From DASPHG01 sp963849605 (GTDB lineage Bacteria; Actinomycetota; Thermoleophilia; Solirubrobacterales; Thermoleophilaceae), in contig CAWKHX010000017.1 of assembly GCA_963849605.1 (NCBI GenBank), forward strand, positions 372,001-436,000: a DNA stretch of 64,000 bases, in the 5' to 3' direction. The position numbers and the translations under genes were made by a program. The notes beneath the pieces were generated by a model. The model was not told the DNA's origin, ran no database searches, and saw only the letters and a list, made by a program, of their open reading frames with translations. Numbering within the stretch: position 1 is the first letter of the stretch; each line of letters begins with the position of its first letter. Positions 1-8,262 of this stretch are shown in pieces.

Positions 1-78
1 CCGGATGTCGAACTGGAGGTGGCTCCAGTCCGGCGGGAGCGAATCGACGATCTGCTGGAAATCGTCTGCCAGGGGCAC
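1..78 (-). CDS. Hypothetical protein, N-terminal part only
   Basis: The window edge cuts this gene. Reading leftwards from a GTG at 78, the frame gives MPLADDFQQIVDSLPPDW followed by SHLQFDIR at the edge, an acidic, natural-looking start of a small cytoplasmic protein. Codon third positions are mostly G or C. A second in-frame GTG lies at 99, and a GAGG lies about 13 bases upstream of the GTG at 78, so the exact start is uncertain. No family can be assigned from 26 residues. The plus-strand frame over the same bases looks like a shadow. Confidence 0.55.
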   Translation of the reverse strand, partial: MPLADDFQQIVDSLPPDWSHLQFDIR

Positions 79-158
79 GCTTTGCAGCGTACCTCGCACA
101 AGCGTCCAGCACGAACGCAGATCCTGAAGCCCAAGGAGCGCCTGCCGATGACGGAACC

Positions 159-260
159 ATGCAGTTCCTCGTCACGAACCGTCGCACCCGGGTCGCGATG
201 AACGCCAGCGGTCTCCTCTTCGCGTTCTCGCTGATCGCCCTGGTCTCGCACGGCGCCTAG
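159..260 (+). CDS. Possible small single-span membrane peptide (33 aa)
   Basis: An ATG at 159 opens 33 codons ending in TAG. About 31 of the 33 third positions are G or C, as in the real genes here, while the same frame upstream of 159 is much less biased. The peptide has a basic N-terminus (VTNRRTRV) followed by one hydrophobic segment (GLLFAFSLIALVS), so it could be a one-pass membrane peptide. An AAGGAG stands about 20 bases upstream, too far for an ideal ribosome binding site. It may instead be chance or a remnant. Confidence 0.35.
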   Translation: MQFLVTNRRTRVAMNASGLLFAFSLIALVSHGA

Positions 261-267
261 GCTAAGA

Positions 268-282
268 GCGGGCGAAGCCCGC
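268..282. terminator. Short GC hairpin at a convergent junction
   Basis: GCGGGC-GAA-GCCCGC is a perfect 6-bp stem with a 3-base loop. It lies between the small plus-strand ORF ending at 260 and the DtxR-type gene ending at 305 on the minus strand. There is no T-run, so termination is only inferred from position. Confidence 0.3.
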
Positions 283-304
283 GGTTACGGCGACTGGATG
301 TCGC

Positions 305-1006
305 CTAATGCCTCAGAACGCGGGCAGGGATGTCCGCGGAGGTAACCACCCTCATTGCCCGGGCCAAGCCGAGCCCGAGCGGAAGCTCGCGTCTGCCGAC
401 GCGGACGTTGAGCGGGCCGCCGAACGGCTCGCGCTCCAGGACCTCCATGCGTGTCCCGGGCTCGATCCCCCGCTCGCCCAGGTAGCGCAGCATCGCCGGG
501 TCGGAATCCGAGACCCTTGTCAGGACGACGAGGTCCCCGGGCTCACTGTCCGCGAGCGACCTGGTCGGGCTCTCCTCGATGTGGCCGTCGCGCGTCGGGA
601 TCGGGTCGCCGTGCGGATCGTGCGTCGGCTCGCCCAGCTTCTCCGCGATCAGATCCGACAGCTCTCCCGAGATCGCGTGCTCGAGCACCTCGGCCTCGTC
701 GTGAACGCGATCCCACGGCATCCCGAGCGCCTCCGACAGGTACAGCTCGAGCAGCCGGTGGTGGCGGATCACCTCGAGCGCGAGCTTCTCGCCGGACTCC
801 GTGAGCTGCACGCCCTTGTAGGGCTCGTGGCTAACGAGGCCGAGCTCCGCGAGCCGCTTGGCCATGGCCGATGCCGACGCGGGCGACACGTGCAGCCGCT
901 CCGCGAGCGCCGACGTGGCGACCGCCTTCTCGCCGCGCCGCGATAGCGAGTAGATCGCCTTCGCGTAATCCTGAACCGCGTGTGAGGTCTCGGTCTCCAT
1001 GGTCAC
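305..1006 (-). CDS. DtxR/MntR-family metal-dependent repressor
   Basis: A 233-residue cytoplasmic regulator with the full three-part DtxR layout. A winged helix-turn-helix spans about residues 10-65 (recognition helix near SPASASAMAKRLAEL). A metal-binding and dimerisation domain spans about 70-145, with HHRLLE at 82-87, HDEAE at 102-106, EH at 109-110 and THDPHGDPIP at 128-137. A C-terminal FeoA/SH3-like domain follows from about 160. This family represses metal uptake genes when loaded with Mn(II) or Fe(II); which metal cannot be told here. The start is GTG at 1006, giving a 4-base overlap with the ZIP gene stop; an ATG at 1000 is the alternative. It is the last gene of the block with the ZIP permease and multicopper oxidase, so it probably controls its own operon. 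Confidence 0.93.
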   Translation of the reverse strand: MTMETETSHAVQDYAKAIYSLSRRGEKAVATSALAERLHVSPASASAMAKRLAELGLVSHEPYKGVQLTESGEKLALEVIRHHRLLELYLSEALGMPWDRVHDEAEVLEHAISGELSDLIAEKLGEPTHDPHGDPIPTRDGHIEESPTRSLADSEPGDLVVLTRVSDSDPAMLRYLGERGIEPGTRMEVLEREPFGGPLNVRVGRRELPLGLGLARAMRVVTSADIPARVLRH

Positions 1007-2160
1007 ACCGAGATCAGGAGGCTCGTGGCGTACATGACGAGCAGCCCGGCCGCCAGCCCGCCCGCGGCGAGCGGGTGGAGCAGGCGGCCCGTGCTATCGC
1101 GCACCTGAGGCGCGATCTGCACGATGACGCGAGCGATCGCGCCCACACCGACGCCAAACATGAACGCAGCGAGGTTCGGGTCGAACGCGGACGCTCCGAT
1201 CCACGCGCCCAGGATCGCCGGCGCGCCCGCGATCAGGCCGAGCATGGCGAGTCGCCGGACGCGCGGCCGCTGCTCGGCCACCGGCGCGACGATCGCGATC
1301 CCCTCCGTCGTGTTGTGGATCGCAAAGCCCACGACGAGCGCCGCACCGAGCGCGAGCGAGCCGACGGCGTAGGCGGAGCCGATCACCAGGCCCTCGCCGA
1401 GGTTGTGAAGGCCGATCCCGATCGCGACCAGGAGGGCCACGCGCTCTCCGCCGCTTCCGCGCCGGTCCAGCCAGCCGTCGACGGCGACGAGCACCAGGTA
1501 CGCGAGCGCAGCGCCCAGCCACATCAACGCGCCACCCCCGAGCGACTCAGCCCCCGAGGCCCCGAGGTCGAGGCCCTCGATCGCGGCATCGATGCCGAGG
1601 AACACGAGCAGGCCGATCGTGAGCGCCAGCAAGAACCGCAGCCAGCGCTTGTCGAGCTGCCGCATCCACGGCAGCCAGAGCATGCCCACCGCGATCGGGA
1701 TGATCCCGACGTACAGTCCGATGAGCCCCATCAGGCCGTAGAAGCCGGCGTCGGCGTCGGGCGTCTCCGTGGCCACGTCGATCGACTTGTCCACCGTTCC
1801 GCCGGTCGAGGTGAGCAGCACGACCTCGTAGGCCTCGCCCTCGATCCACGGGTAGTCGATCGTCAGCCGCGAGCGGTCCAGGCGGCCCAGCTCGTCGTCG
1901 TCCTGTGTGAACACCGCAAAGCCGTCGTTGACGATCGCCTGCTCGATCCGGACGGGGTCGGGCCCGTCGTTCTGGAGGGTCAGCTCGATCTGGCCGGGAT
2001 GCAGCTCGGTCCGCTCGACGGCGACGTCCTCGACGGGGATCCCGTTGCGCTCGAGCCCGGGGGCGTCGAACGCCAGGAAGACGGCGATCAGCGCACCGAG
2101 CAGGATGAGCGGAAGCAGGGCGGCAAGCCACGCGGGTCGCCGGACAGCCGCCGCCTCCAC
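1003..2160 (-). CDS. ZIP-family metal permease with N-terminal extracytoplasmic domain
   Basis: An integral membrane protein of about 385 residues. After one N-terminal hydrophobic segment there is a beta-rich domain of about 100 residues, probably outside the membrane, then about seven membrane segments. The ZIP metal site is visible as HNLGEG near residue 252 and HNTTEG near 282, the paired motifs of TM4 and TM5. ZIP proteins import Zn, Mn or Fe. GTG at 2160 is chosen because GAGG lies 7 bases upstream; a TTG at 2202 would extend the frame but has no such site. The regulator gene starts inside its stop codon, so the two are cotranscribed. The fused N-terminal domain is unusual for ZIP proteins, and its role is unknown. 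Confidence 0.9.
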   Translation of the reverse strand: MEAAAVRRPAWLAALLPLILLGALIAVFLAFDAPGLERNGIPVEDVAVERTELHPGQIELTLQNDGPDPVRIEQAIVNDGFAVFTQDDDELGRLDRSRLTIDYPWIEGEAYEVVLLTSTGGTVDKSIDVATETPDADAGFYGLMGLIGLYVGIIPIAVGMLWLPWMRQLDKRWLRFLLALTIGLLVFLGIDAAIEGLDLGASGAESLGGGALMWLGAALAYLVLVAVDGWLDRRGSGGERVALLVAIGIGLHNLGEGLVIGSAYAVGSLALGAALVVGFAIHNTTEGIAIVAPVAEQRPRVRRLAMLGLIAGAPAILGAWIGASAFDPNLAAFMFGVGVGAIARVIVQIAPQVRDSTGRLLHPLAAGGLAAGLLVMYATSLLISV

Positions 2161-2166
2161 TACACC

Positions 2167-2182
2167 ACCTCGAATTCGAGGT
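2167..2182. promoter_or_regulatory. 16-bp perfect palindrome over the ZIP ribosome binding site
   Basis: ACCTCGAATTCGAGGT is a perfect palindrome whose right part supplies the GAGG of the ZIP gene. It could be an internal operator or an RNA hairpin hiding the ribosome binding site. It does not resemble the operator at 3252-3273. Confidence 0.4.
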
Positions 2183-2281
2183 CGTTTGGGTGCGAAAACC
2201 AAGCAGGCCGAGGACGCAGGGAGCGGGCAGTGCTCCGCACGGCCGCGACCGAGGACGAAGGGATGCGCCGGTTTGCAGCCA

Positions 2282-3250
2282 TCAAACGACCTCGAAGAAG
2301 CCCATCCAGCCCAACTCCGCGAACTCGGAGACGTGGGCGTGGAACATGTACCTGCCCTCGTAGGGGAAGCGCAGCTCGAGAATCCCGCGCTGGCCCTGCC
2401 CCTGGATGACCGTGTCGGTCAACTCGGTCGGCTCGAGCGACGTGCCGGTCGGGAAGTAGTGGAAGAAGTTCGCGTGAACGTGGAACGAGTTCATGAGGTC
2501 GAACTCGAGCGCGTTCACCAGGTAGATGCGGACGAGCTGGTCGCGCTTCACGCGCACCGGCTCGTGCTGATAGGCGAACGCGACCGTGTTGACCGCATAG
2601 ACCTCGTTGGAGCGGTCGAAGTTCGTGTCGAACCCGTTCATCACCATCACGAGCTCGTCCGCATCCGGCCGCCCATCCTTCGGGTCGATCACGAAGGCGC
2701 CGTACAGCCCCTTGGCGATGTGGTCGGCGAGCGGCGTCGAATGGCAGTGGTACAGGTGGAGCCCGAACGGCTCCGCCGTGAACTCGTACGTGGTCTCCTC
2801 GCCCGGCTCGATGTTGCCCCTGCCCACGCCCGGAACTCCGTCCATCCGCGCTGTGTGGATCCCGTGGAAGTGGATCGTGTGCGGATGGTCCGCCGCGTTG
2901 ACGAACCGGATCCGGAGCCGATCACCCTCGCGTGCGCGCAGCGTGGGTCCGGGCACGCGCCCGTTGTAGGCCCATGCGGCGTACTTCACGCCGGGCGCGA
3001 CCTCGATCTCCTTCTCGTCCGCGACCAGCTCCCACTCGCGCACCCCGCCGCGGACGACGCCCTCGTCGAAGTCGCGCAGGATCGTCTGCGGATCGAAGCC
3101 GTTTGCCGCCGGATCGACCATGCCCACGGTCCCCAGGTGGGCGGCCGCGCCCATGTGCCCCGCGTGGGGCTCAGCGGCGAGCGCCTGCGCCGCTGGCAGC
3201 GCTCCCGCGACGAGCGGAATCCGGCAGAGAAAGTTTCGACGTGACAACAT
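2282..3250 (-). CDS. Two-domain multicopper oxidase, Tat-exported
   Basis: A 322-residue exported cupredoxin-fold enzyme. The N-terminus has the twin-arginine motif SRRNFL followed by a hydrophobic stretch. Copper ligands are visible as HPHTIHFHG (122-130), HCH (168-170) with H177, FHVH (256-259) and HAH (304-306). The second domain has no cysteine, so only the first domain can hold a type 1 copper (C169); the paired HxH motifs fit a trinuclear site between domains or subunits, as in small two-domain laccases. The substrate is unknown, but the ZIP permease and DtxR-type regulator downstream suggest oxidation of Mn(II), Fe(II) or Cu(I). ATG at 3250 stands one base from the operator palindrome, leaving no room for a Shine-Dalgarno site. 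Confidence 0.88.
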   Translation of the reverse strand: MLSRRNFLCRIPLVAGALPAAQALAAEPHAGHMGAAAHLGTVGMVDPAANGFDPQTILRDFDEGVVRGGVREWELVADEKEIEVAPGVKYAAWAYNGRVPGPTLRAREGDRLRIRFVNAADHPHTIHFHGIHTARMDGVPGVGRGNIEPGEETTYEFTAEPFGLHLYHCHSTPLADHIAKGLYGAFVIDPKDGRPDADELVMVMNGFDTNFDRSNEVYAVNTVAFAYQHEPVRVKRDQLVRIYLVNALEFDLMNSFHVHANFFHYFPTGTSLEPTELTDTVIQGQGQRGILELRFPYEGRYMFHAHVSEFAELGWMGFFEVV

Positions 3251-3251
3251 C

Positions 3252-3273
3252 AGGTTTAGACGCGCCTAAACCT
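3252..3273. promoter_or_regulatory. DtxR/MntR-type operator between multicopper oxidase and ygfZ
   Basis: AGGTTTAG-N6-CTAAACCT is a perfect 8-bp inverted repeat of the TTAGG/CCTAA type typical of DtxR-family boxes. It fills almost all the space between the divergent starts at 3250 and 3285, and a DtxR-family gene lies three genes away in the block it would control. Metal-dependent repression of the oxidase, and perhaps of ygfZ, is inferred. Confidence 0.7.
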
Positions 3274-3278
3274 ACACT
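3273..3278 (+). promoter_or_regulatory. -10 box for leaderless ygfZ
   Basis: TACACT ends 6 bases before the ATG at 3285. That spacing places the transcript start on the start codon. The box overlaps the last base of the operator. Confidence 0.5.
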
Positions 3279-3284
3279 ATGTCC

Positions 3285-4109
3285 ATGATCGTCGATCACA
3301 GCTCGCGCGGGAAGGTCCGCCTCCGCGGCGCGGAGGCCGCTGAATTCCTGCAGGGCCAGGTCACGAACGACGTGGAGGCGCTCGAGCCCGGCCAGGGCTG
3401 CTACGCCGCGCTGCTCAACCACAAGGGGAAGATGCGGCTCGACATGCGGATCCTGCGCGGCCCCGACTGGATCTGGATCGACACCGAGCCGGGGGCCGAC
3501 GCGATGCTGCTGAAGCACATCGAGACCTACAGCCTGGGCCGCGACGTCACCTGGGAGTCGCCCGACGAGGGGATCGTGTCGGTCGTCGGCGACGTCGAGC
3601 TCGATGCGGTGCCGCCGCCGGAGGAGCATGCGTGGGTCGAGGGCGACCGCGGCATCTACGTGCGGACGTACGCGGGCGTCGACATCATCGGCCACGACCT
3701 CCCGGCCGCCGATGCGTCCGAGGACGACGCCGAACGCGTCCGGATCGAGGCGGGCATCCCCCGCTTCGGGCTGGACATGGACGGCGACACGATTCCGCAG
3801 GAGGCCGGCATAAACGACCGCGCCGTCTCGTTCACGAAGGGCTGTTACGTCGGCCAGGAGACCGTCGCGCGACTCTTTTACAAGGGGAAGCCCAACCGCC
3901 ACCTGCGCGGGCTGAAGCTGAGCCGGCCTGTGGGCCATGGCGAGCCGATCGTCCTCGGCGAGCGCGAGGTCGGCACGATCGGCTCGGCCTGCGTCTCCCC
4001 CACGCACGGCCCGATCGCGCTGGCGATCGTCAGGCGAGAGGCCTCACCGGGGGACACCGTCGCCGTCGACGGCGCCACCGCCGAGGTCGTCGAGCTTCCC
4101 TTCGGCTAA
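3285..4109 (+). CDS. ygfZ: YgfZ/GcvT-like folate-binding protein
   Basis: A 274-residue cytoplasmic protein of the GcvT-like YgfZ family, which binds tetrahydrofolate and helps maintain certain Fe-S enzymes. The diagnostic motif KGCYVGQE is at about residues 185-192, with its conserved cysteine present. The length matches actinobacterial members. An ATG at 3279 is in frame, but the one at 3285 has a TACACT box exactly 6 bases upstream and is preferred as a leaderless start; neither has a Shine-Dalgarno sequence. It is divergent from the multicopper oxidase and shares its operator region, so a link to metal status is plausible, given the role of the family in Fe-S upkeep, but unproven. Confidence 0.9.
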   Translation: MIVDHSSRGKVRLRGAEAAEFLQGQVTNDVEALEPGQGCYAALLNHKGKMRLDMRILRGPDWIWIDTEPGADAMLLKHIETYSLGRDVTWESPDEGIVSVVGDVELDAVPPPEEHAWVEGDRGIYVRTYAGVDIIGHDLPAADASEDDAERVRIEAGIPRFGLDMDGDTIPQEAGINDRAVSFTKGCYVGQETVARLFYKGKPNRHLRGLKLSRPVGHGEPIVLGEREVGTIGSACVSPTHGPIALAIVRREASPGDTVAVDGATAEVVELPFG

Positions 4110-4139
4110 AGGCCCGCCGCCCTAACGCCGAGGAGGTAG

Positions 4140-5918
4140 GTGGGACGTGCCCGCGTGCTCAAGCGAACCCTGCCTACAACCCTGCTGGTCGTCCTTGCCT
4201 GCGCCCCGGCCGCGGCCGCCTCGCCGCGCGCTCACTCGGCCGCACAGCAGCGCGCCGAGGCCTCGCTGAACGAGGCCCAGGAGCTGCTCGACGGACACGG
4301 CGTCCGCACGGGCCGCGAGGTCACCCCTGCGCTGCTCGAGGTCGCCAGGCGAATCCGGCACCTCCGGGGCGACGAGCGCCGGGAGGCGATCGCCCTGCTC
4401 TCGCGCCCGACCGACGCCGACGCACCGGCGGACGAGCGCTACACGGTCGCCGAGGAGCCGCCGGTCTGCGACGAGAACTTCTGCGTCCACTGGGTCGCCA
4501 GCACTTCGGACGTGGCGGACGTGCTTCAGGCCGGTCGTGCTCTCGACGTGGCGAACGCGGTCCACAGCTTCGAGAACGGGACGCTCGGGTGGCGCGAGCC
4601 GCCCGACGACGGCGATGGGCAGATCGACATCTACCTCAAGGACCTTGGTGAGCAACGCCTATTCGGCTTCGCGGCCACGGACCCCGAGCAGAGCCAGCTG
4701 ACGCAGCATTCCTATCTCGTGATCGACAACGACTTCGACCCGCTCCAGTACGGCGGCGCGGACGAACTCGAGTCGCTGCAGGTCACGCTCGCCCACGAGT
4801 ACGCGCACGTACTCCAGTACGGCTACGACGTCCTGGCCGACCCATGGCACTTCGAGGCGAGCGCCGTCTGGATGGAGCAGCGCGCGTACCCCGAGATCAC
4901 AGACTGGCTGCGCTTCATCAACGACCGCGCGACCGGCGCGGGCTGGCGTTCCCTGACGGACGTGCCGCTGACGTACTTCGAGCCCGACCCGGACGGCGAC
5001 GGCGCGCTCGACCCGCGCACGGCAAAGCCCTACGGAGACGTCGTCTTGAACGACTTCCTGAGCGCGAAGTACGGAACGGACGGAGACGCGCTGCAGCGCG
5101 CGACGTGGGAGAACTCGAACGGCTTCGAGACCCCGAGCACCGATGCGTACGACGCCGCGATCCGCGACGCGGGCGGTGGCGGCCTATCGCAGGACTTCGC
5201 CGAGTTTTCCGCTGCGGTGGCCGAATGGCAGGTGCCGGCCTCGCCGTTCCCGGCGGCAACGCTGCTCCCGGACGTCGAGCGCCGCGGCGCACTCACTCAG
5301 GACGGGACACCCGTTTCGCTCACGATGGATCACCTGACCTTCGCTCTCTACGACGTCCCGGAGGCGGATGGGCCGCTCCGGCTGGCCGCGTCGTTCCCGG
5401 CGGGCACGGCCGGGGCGATCGCACTCGTTGCGCGCTCAGGCACGGCCGCGGGCGGCGAGGTCACTACCGAGCTCCGCCAGCTCCCGAACGGCGGCCTCGG
5501 AGCGGTGACGATCGAACGGCCCAGCTCCTTCTATGGGTCGGGCGGGCGGGTCACCGCCGTGCTGGTGAACTCGGATGCCTCGCACGGCCTGCTGTGGCGC
5601 GACGACCTCGGCGACTGGCGCTGGAAGCGCGACGGCGAAGACGTGACGGCGCGCGTCACCTCGGACACGCGTGCGCCGCGCGCGTCCCTGCGCCGCTTCC
5701 GGCTGCGCTCGCGCGACACCGACACGCTCACCTACGTCGCCACCCTCAGCCGGGGCGGCCGCACGATCGGCCGCCGCAGCGGGCGCATCCGCCCAGGCGC
5801 CACGCGACGGCTCCGGCTCGGCGGCAACCATGCCCGCCGCGGGCGACTTGTGGTCCGCCTCGCGGACCCGAGCGCGAACACGACGCGCCTCACCCGCGCG
5901 CTCCGGCTGGCGCGCTAA
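4140..5918 (+). CDS. Secreted zinc-metallopeptidase-like protein
   Basis: A 592-residue exported protein. The N-terminus (VLKRTLPTTLLVVLACAPAAAA) is a signal peptide. LAHEYAHVLQ at about 217-226 contains the HExxH zinc motif, and FEASAVWMEQ about 15 residues later supplies a plausible third ligand glutamate, as in gluzincin-type peptidases. The C-terminal third is beta-rich and ends in an arginine-rich tail of about 80 residues, perhaps for wall or polymer binding. GGAGG at 4132-4136 is only 3 bases from the GTG at 4140; the in-frame GTG at 4155 is an alternative. The substrate cannot be predicted. It lies just downstream of ygfZ on the same strand. Confidence 0.72.
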   Translation: MGRARVLKRTLPTTLLVVLACAPAAAASPRAHSAAQQRAEASLNEAQELLDGHGVRTGREVTPALLEVARRIRHLRGDERREAIALLSRPTDADAPADERYTVAEEPPVCDENFCVHWVASTSDVADVLQAGRALDVANAVHSFENGTLGWREPPDDGDGQIDIYLKDLGEQRLFGFAATDPEQSQLTQHSYLVIDNDFDPLQYGGADELESLQVTLAHEYAHVLQYGYDVLADPWHFEASAVWMEQRAYPEITDWLRFINDRATGAGWRSLTDVPLTYFEPDPDGDGALDPRTAKPYGDVVLNDFLSAKYGTDGDALQRATWENSNGFETPSTDAYDAAIRDAGGGGLSQDFAEFSAAVAEWQVPASPFPAATLLPDVERRGALTQDGTPVSLTMDHLTFALYDVPEADGPLRLAASFPAGTAGAIALVARSGTAAGGEVTTELRQLPNGGLGAVTIERPSSFYGSGGRVTAVLVNSDASHGLLWRDDLGDWRWKRDGEDVTARVTSDTRAPRASLRRFRLRSRDTDTLTYVATLSRGGRTIGRRSGRIRPGATRRLRLGGNHARRGRLVVRLADPSANTTRLTRALRLAR

Positions 5919-5919
5919 A

Positions 5920-5925
5920 TACGAT
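5920..5925 (+). promoter_or_regulatory. -10 box for the leaderless acyltransferase gene
   Basis: TACGAT is followed by 7 bases and then GTG at 5933, so the predicted transcript starts at the start codon. It lies just after the TAA of the upstream gene. Confidence 0.5.
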
Positions 5926-5932
5926 CCGGCGC

Positions 5933-6916
5933 GTGGCCGACGGCTCACGCAGCCCGTTTGAGCGCAGGGGACAGCTGAGCGCGGACAGCCCCCTCGTCGG
6001 CGGCATGCGCGAAACCGACGCCGGCTTCGACCCGCGCACCGACGTGCTGGACCTGCCGGAGACCCGACCGGAGTCGGAACCGTCACCCGACCCGCGCGCT
6101 CTGAGCCGGCTCATCCCTGCGGAGGAGCCTGGCCGCCAGATCGACGACTGGGGCCGTTCGGAGGCGGCGTTCCAGCTCGCCGACCCGATCCTCAACTTCT
6201 ACTACCGCTACTGGTTCCGGGTTGAGCTCGAGGGCGTCGAGCACGTGCCGGCAAGCGGCGGCGCGCTGCTCGTCGCCAACCACTCCGGTGCATTGCCCCC
6301 CGACGCGCCGATGATCATGCACGGGATCCGCACCGAGCATCCGCAGCCGCGACCGGTGTACATGCTCGGCGAGCACTGGTTCAAGGGCTACCCGGGCGTC
6401 GGGATGATCACGAACAAGATCGGGCTCGTGGCCGCCCATCCCGCGAACGCCCAGCGTCTGCTCTGCGACGAGGGGCGGCTCGCGCTCGTGTTCCCGGAGG
6501 GGCAGAAGGGCTCGCGCAAGCTCTACTGGCAGCGCTACAAGCTGCGGCGGTTCGGTCGCGGCGGGTTCGTGCGCACCGCAATGCGGGCAGGCGTCCCGAT
6601 CGTCCCGATCGCCGTCGTGGGCGCCGAGGAGGCGATGCCGATCTTCGCCCACGTCCCCCTGCTCCAGCGGCTCACGGGCCTCATCTACTTCCCCGTCAAC
6701 CACGCCTTCCCCCATTTCGGGCTGGCCGCCGGTTTGATGTACCTGCCCGCAAAGTTCAAGATTCGCTTCCTCGATCCGGTCGATTTGAGCCGCTACGGGC
6801 CCGAGGACGCGGGCGATCTCGCCCTGGTTCAATCGATCTCCGAGGACATCCGAGCGACCATCCAGCGCGAGGTCGACGACCTCGTAGCCTCGCGCGAATC
6901 GGTGTGGTTCGGTTAG
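5933..6916 (+). CDS. PlsC-like lysophospholipid acyltransferase
   Basis: A 327-residue protein of the 1-acyl-glycerol-3-phosphate acyltransferase superfamily. An acidic, proline-rich N-terminus of about 80 residues precedes the catalytic domain. VANHSGALPPD near residue 117 matches the acyltransferase His/Asp motif, and LVFPEGQKGSRK matches the FPEG substrate-binding motif. It probably acylates a lipid at the inner membrane face; donor and acceptor are unknown. The frame is open far upstream inside the previous gene, but GTG at 5933 follows a well-spaced TACGAT box and begins GC-biased coding, so it is taken as a leaderless start. Confidence 0.85.
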   Translation: MADGSRSPFERRGQLSADSPLVGGMRETDAGFDPRTDVLDLPETRPESEPSPDPRALSRLIPAEEPGRQIDDWGRSEAAFQLADPILNFYYRYWFRVELEGVEHVPASGGALLVANHSGALPPDAPMIMHGIRTEHPQPRPVYMLGEHWFKGYPGVGMITNKIGLVAAHPANAQRLLCDEGRLALVFPEGQKGSRKLYWQRYKLRRFGRGGFVRTAMRAGVPIVPIAVVGAEEAMPIFAHVPLLQRLTGLIYFPVNHAFPHFGLAAGLMYLPAKFKIRFLDPVDLSRYGPEDAGDLALVQSISEDIRATIQREVDDLVASRESVWFG

Positions 6917-6946
6917 GGTTCGCGCCCGAGGGATGGAGGGCACTAG

Positions 6947-7384
6947 ATGACGCGAGGGATACGCGCAGGGACGTTGCTCGTCCTGTGCGCCACCGGAATG
7001 GCGCTCACTGCGTGCGGTGAGGACGACTTCGAGAACGAGCCGCGACCGCCTGTCCCGGTCGAGCTGACCGGGGTGATCACCCCGCAGAAGGTCACGATCT
7101 CGCCGAGCGACGTCGGCGCCGGGCCCGTCGTCATCACCGTGTCCAACCAGGACGACGCGGCGCACACCGTCACGCTCGAGAGCGCCGACGGCGGCGGCAC
7201 CATCCGCGAGCAGGTCGGCCCGATCAACCCGCTCGACACGGCGACACTGCAACGCACGCTCACGACGGGCAGCTACACCGTCACGGCCGGCTCGGAGGCG
7301 GCCGTCGCCCGCGAGATCAAGCCAGCGACGCTCACCATCGGCAAGGAACGGAAGTCCGGCTCCGGCGAGTTGCTGCTGCCGTAG
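6947..7384 (+). CDS. Lipoprotein with cupredoxin-like beta domain
   Basis: A 145-residue lipoprotein. The signal peptide ends in the lipobox LTAC (cysteine near residue 24), followed by an acidic linker and a beta-sandwich of about 100 residues with short strands such as VVITVSNQDDAAHTVTL and GSYTVTAG. The pattern resembles cupredoxins, but only one histidine is visible and the Cys/Met ligands are missing, so copper binding is unlikely. GGAGGG 6 bases upstream of ATG 6947 is a clear ribosome binding site. It follows the acyltransferase gene by 30 bases. Function unknown. Confidence 0.75.
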   Translation: MTRGIRAGTLLVLCATGMALTACGEDDFENEPRPPVPVELTGVITPQKVTISPSDVGAGPVVITVSNQDDAAHTVTLESADGGGTIREQVGPINPLDTATLQRTLTTGSYTVTAGSEAAVAREIKPATLTIGKERKSGSGELLLP

Positions 7385-7421
7385 GGCGAAACTCGTGGGC
7401 ACCGCGCGAGTTACCTGCGGG

Positions 7422-8261
7422 ATGGCCATACGCACGATCGCCCTCGCGCTGCTCCTGTGCGTCGCCGTGCCGGCGCTGCCGGCGGCCGCCGACGAGACCG
7501 CCGGCCAGAAGCTCTTCCGCAAGCGGCTCCTGAATGACCGGGGCGTCAAGCCCGAGGTAAAGCGGGTCCTCCGCAATGGCGGGTTCGTGGACCGCGACAT
7601 CCGGTTCGGCGACCTGACGGGCGATGGCAAGTCCGACGCACTCGTGCTCGTGAACGAGGGCGGTTCCGCGGGCCGAATCGCGCTGTACGTCTACAGCTCC
7701 CACCGCCCGCGCAACAGCGATGGCGGCGGCGGCAGCAGCGAGCTGCGAATCCGGTACAAGGACCAGAACCTGTATCGCGCCCGCGCAGGGCTCAAGCAGG
7801 CGAGCGCGAAGCGCCCGCACGGCGCGGTCGTCTACCGCACTCCCGTCTACGACCCCGGTGACGAGCTGAACGACCCCGGCGCGAACGAGGTGGTCGAGGT
7901 CCGCTGGCGGCCCCGCAAGTCGCGCTTCGGCGTCCACAGCCGGCGCACCGTTGACCGCGTGCGTTCGCGCTTCTGCGCCGACAGCGGCGAGTTCTGCACC
8001 AAGACGATCAAGTCGCCGCGCGGCCGCATCTACCTACAGATCCGCTCGGTCACGCTGAGCGGCCGCTACACCCTGTGCGTCACCGCGCCCGAGGGGGCCG
8101 AGGAGTGCCGCTTCTTCACCCTCCGCCGCATCGGCGACGAGTACCTATCCCGTGTTCGCTGGAAGACCAACTTCCCGGACGGCGGCCCCGGCCGCTACCA
8201 GGTGGTCTGGCGGCTGGGCGCGCAGCAGCTCGGCCCGGCACTCGGCTTCCGCAACGACTGA
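7422..8261 (+). CDS. Secreted hypothetical protein
   Basis: A 279-residue exported protein. MAIRTIALALLLCVAVPALP is a clear signal peptide, which is why ATG 7422 is preferred over the GTG at 7395. The mature part contains an FG-GAP-like segment (DIRFGDLTGDGKSDALVLVN), common in extracellular beta-propeller or calcium-binding proteins, and a C-terminal half with four cysteines that could form two disulfides (FCADSGEFC, LCVTAPEGAEEC). I recognise no family. It runs in the same direction as the lipoprotein gene 37 bases upstream. Confidence 0.7.
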   Translation: MAIRTIALALLLCVAVPALPAAADETAGQKLFRKRLLNDRGVKPEVKRVLRNGGFVDRDIRFGDLTGDGKSDALVLVNEGGSAGRIALYVYSSHRPRNSDGGGGSSELRIRYKDQNLYRARAGLKQASAKRPHGAVVYRTPVYDPGDELNDPGANEVVEVRWRPRKSRFGVHSRRTVDRVRSRFCADSGEFCTKTIKSPRGRIYLQIRSVTLSGRYTLCVTAPEGAEECRFFTLRRIGDEYLSRVRWKTNFPDGGPGRYQVVWRLGAQQLGPALGFRND

Positions 8262-8262
8262 C

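Noticed and set aside
871..2409. A 512-codon open frame on the plus strand
   Set aside because: It is antisense to the clear ZIP and DtxR-type genes and has an arginine/aspartate-rich, low-complexity translation typical of GC-rich shadows.
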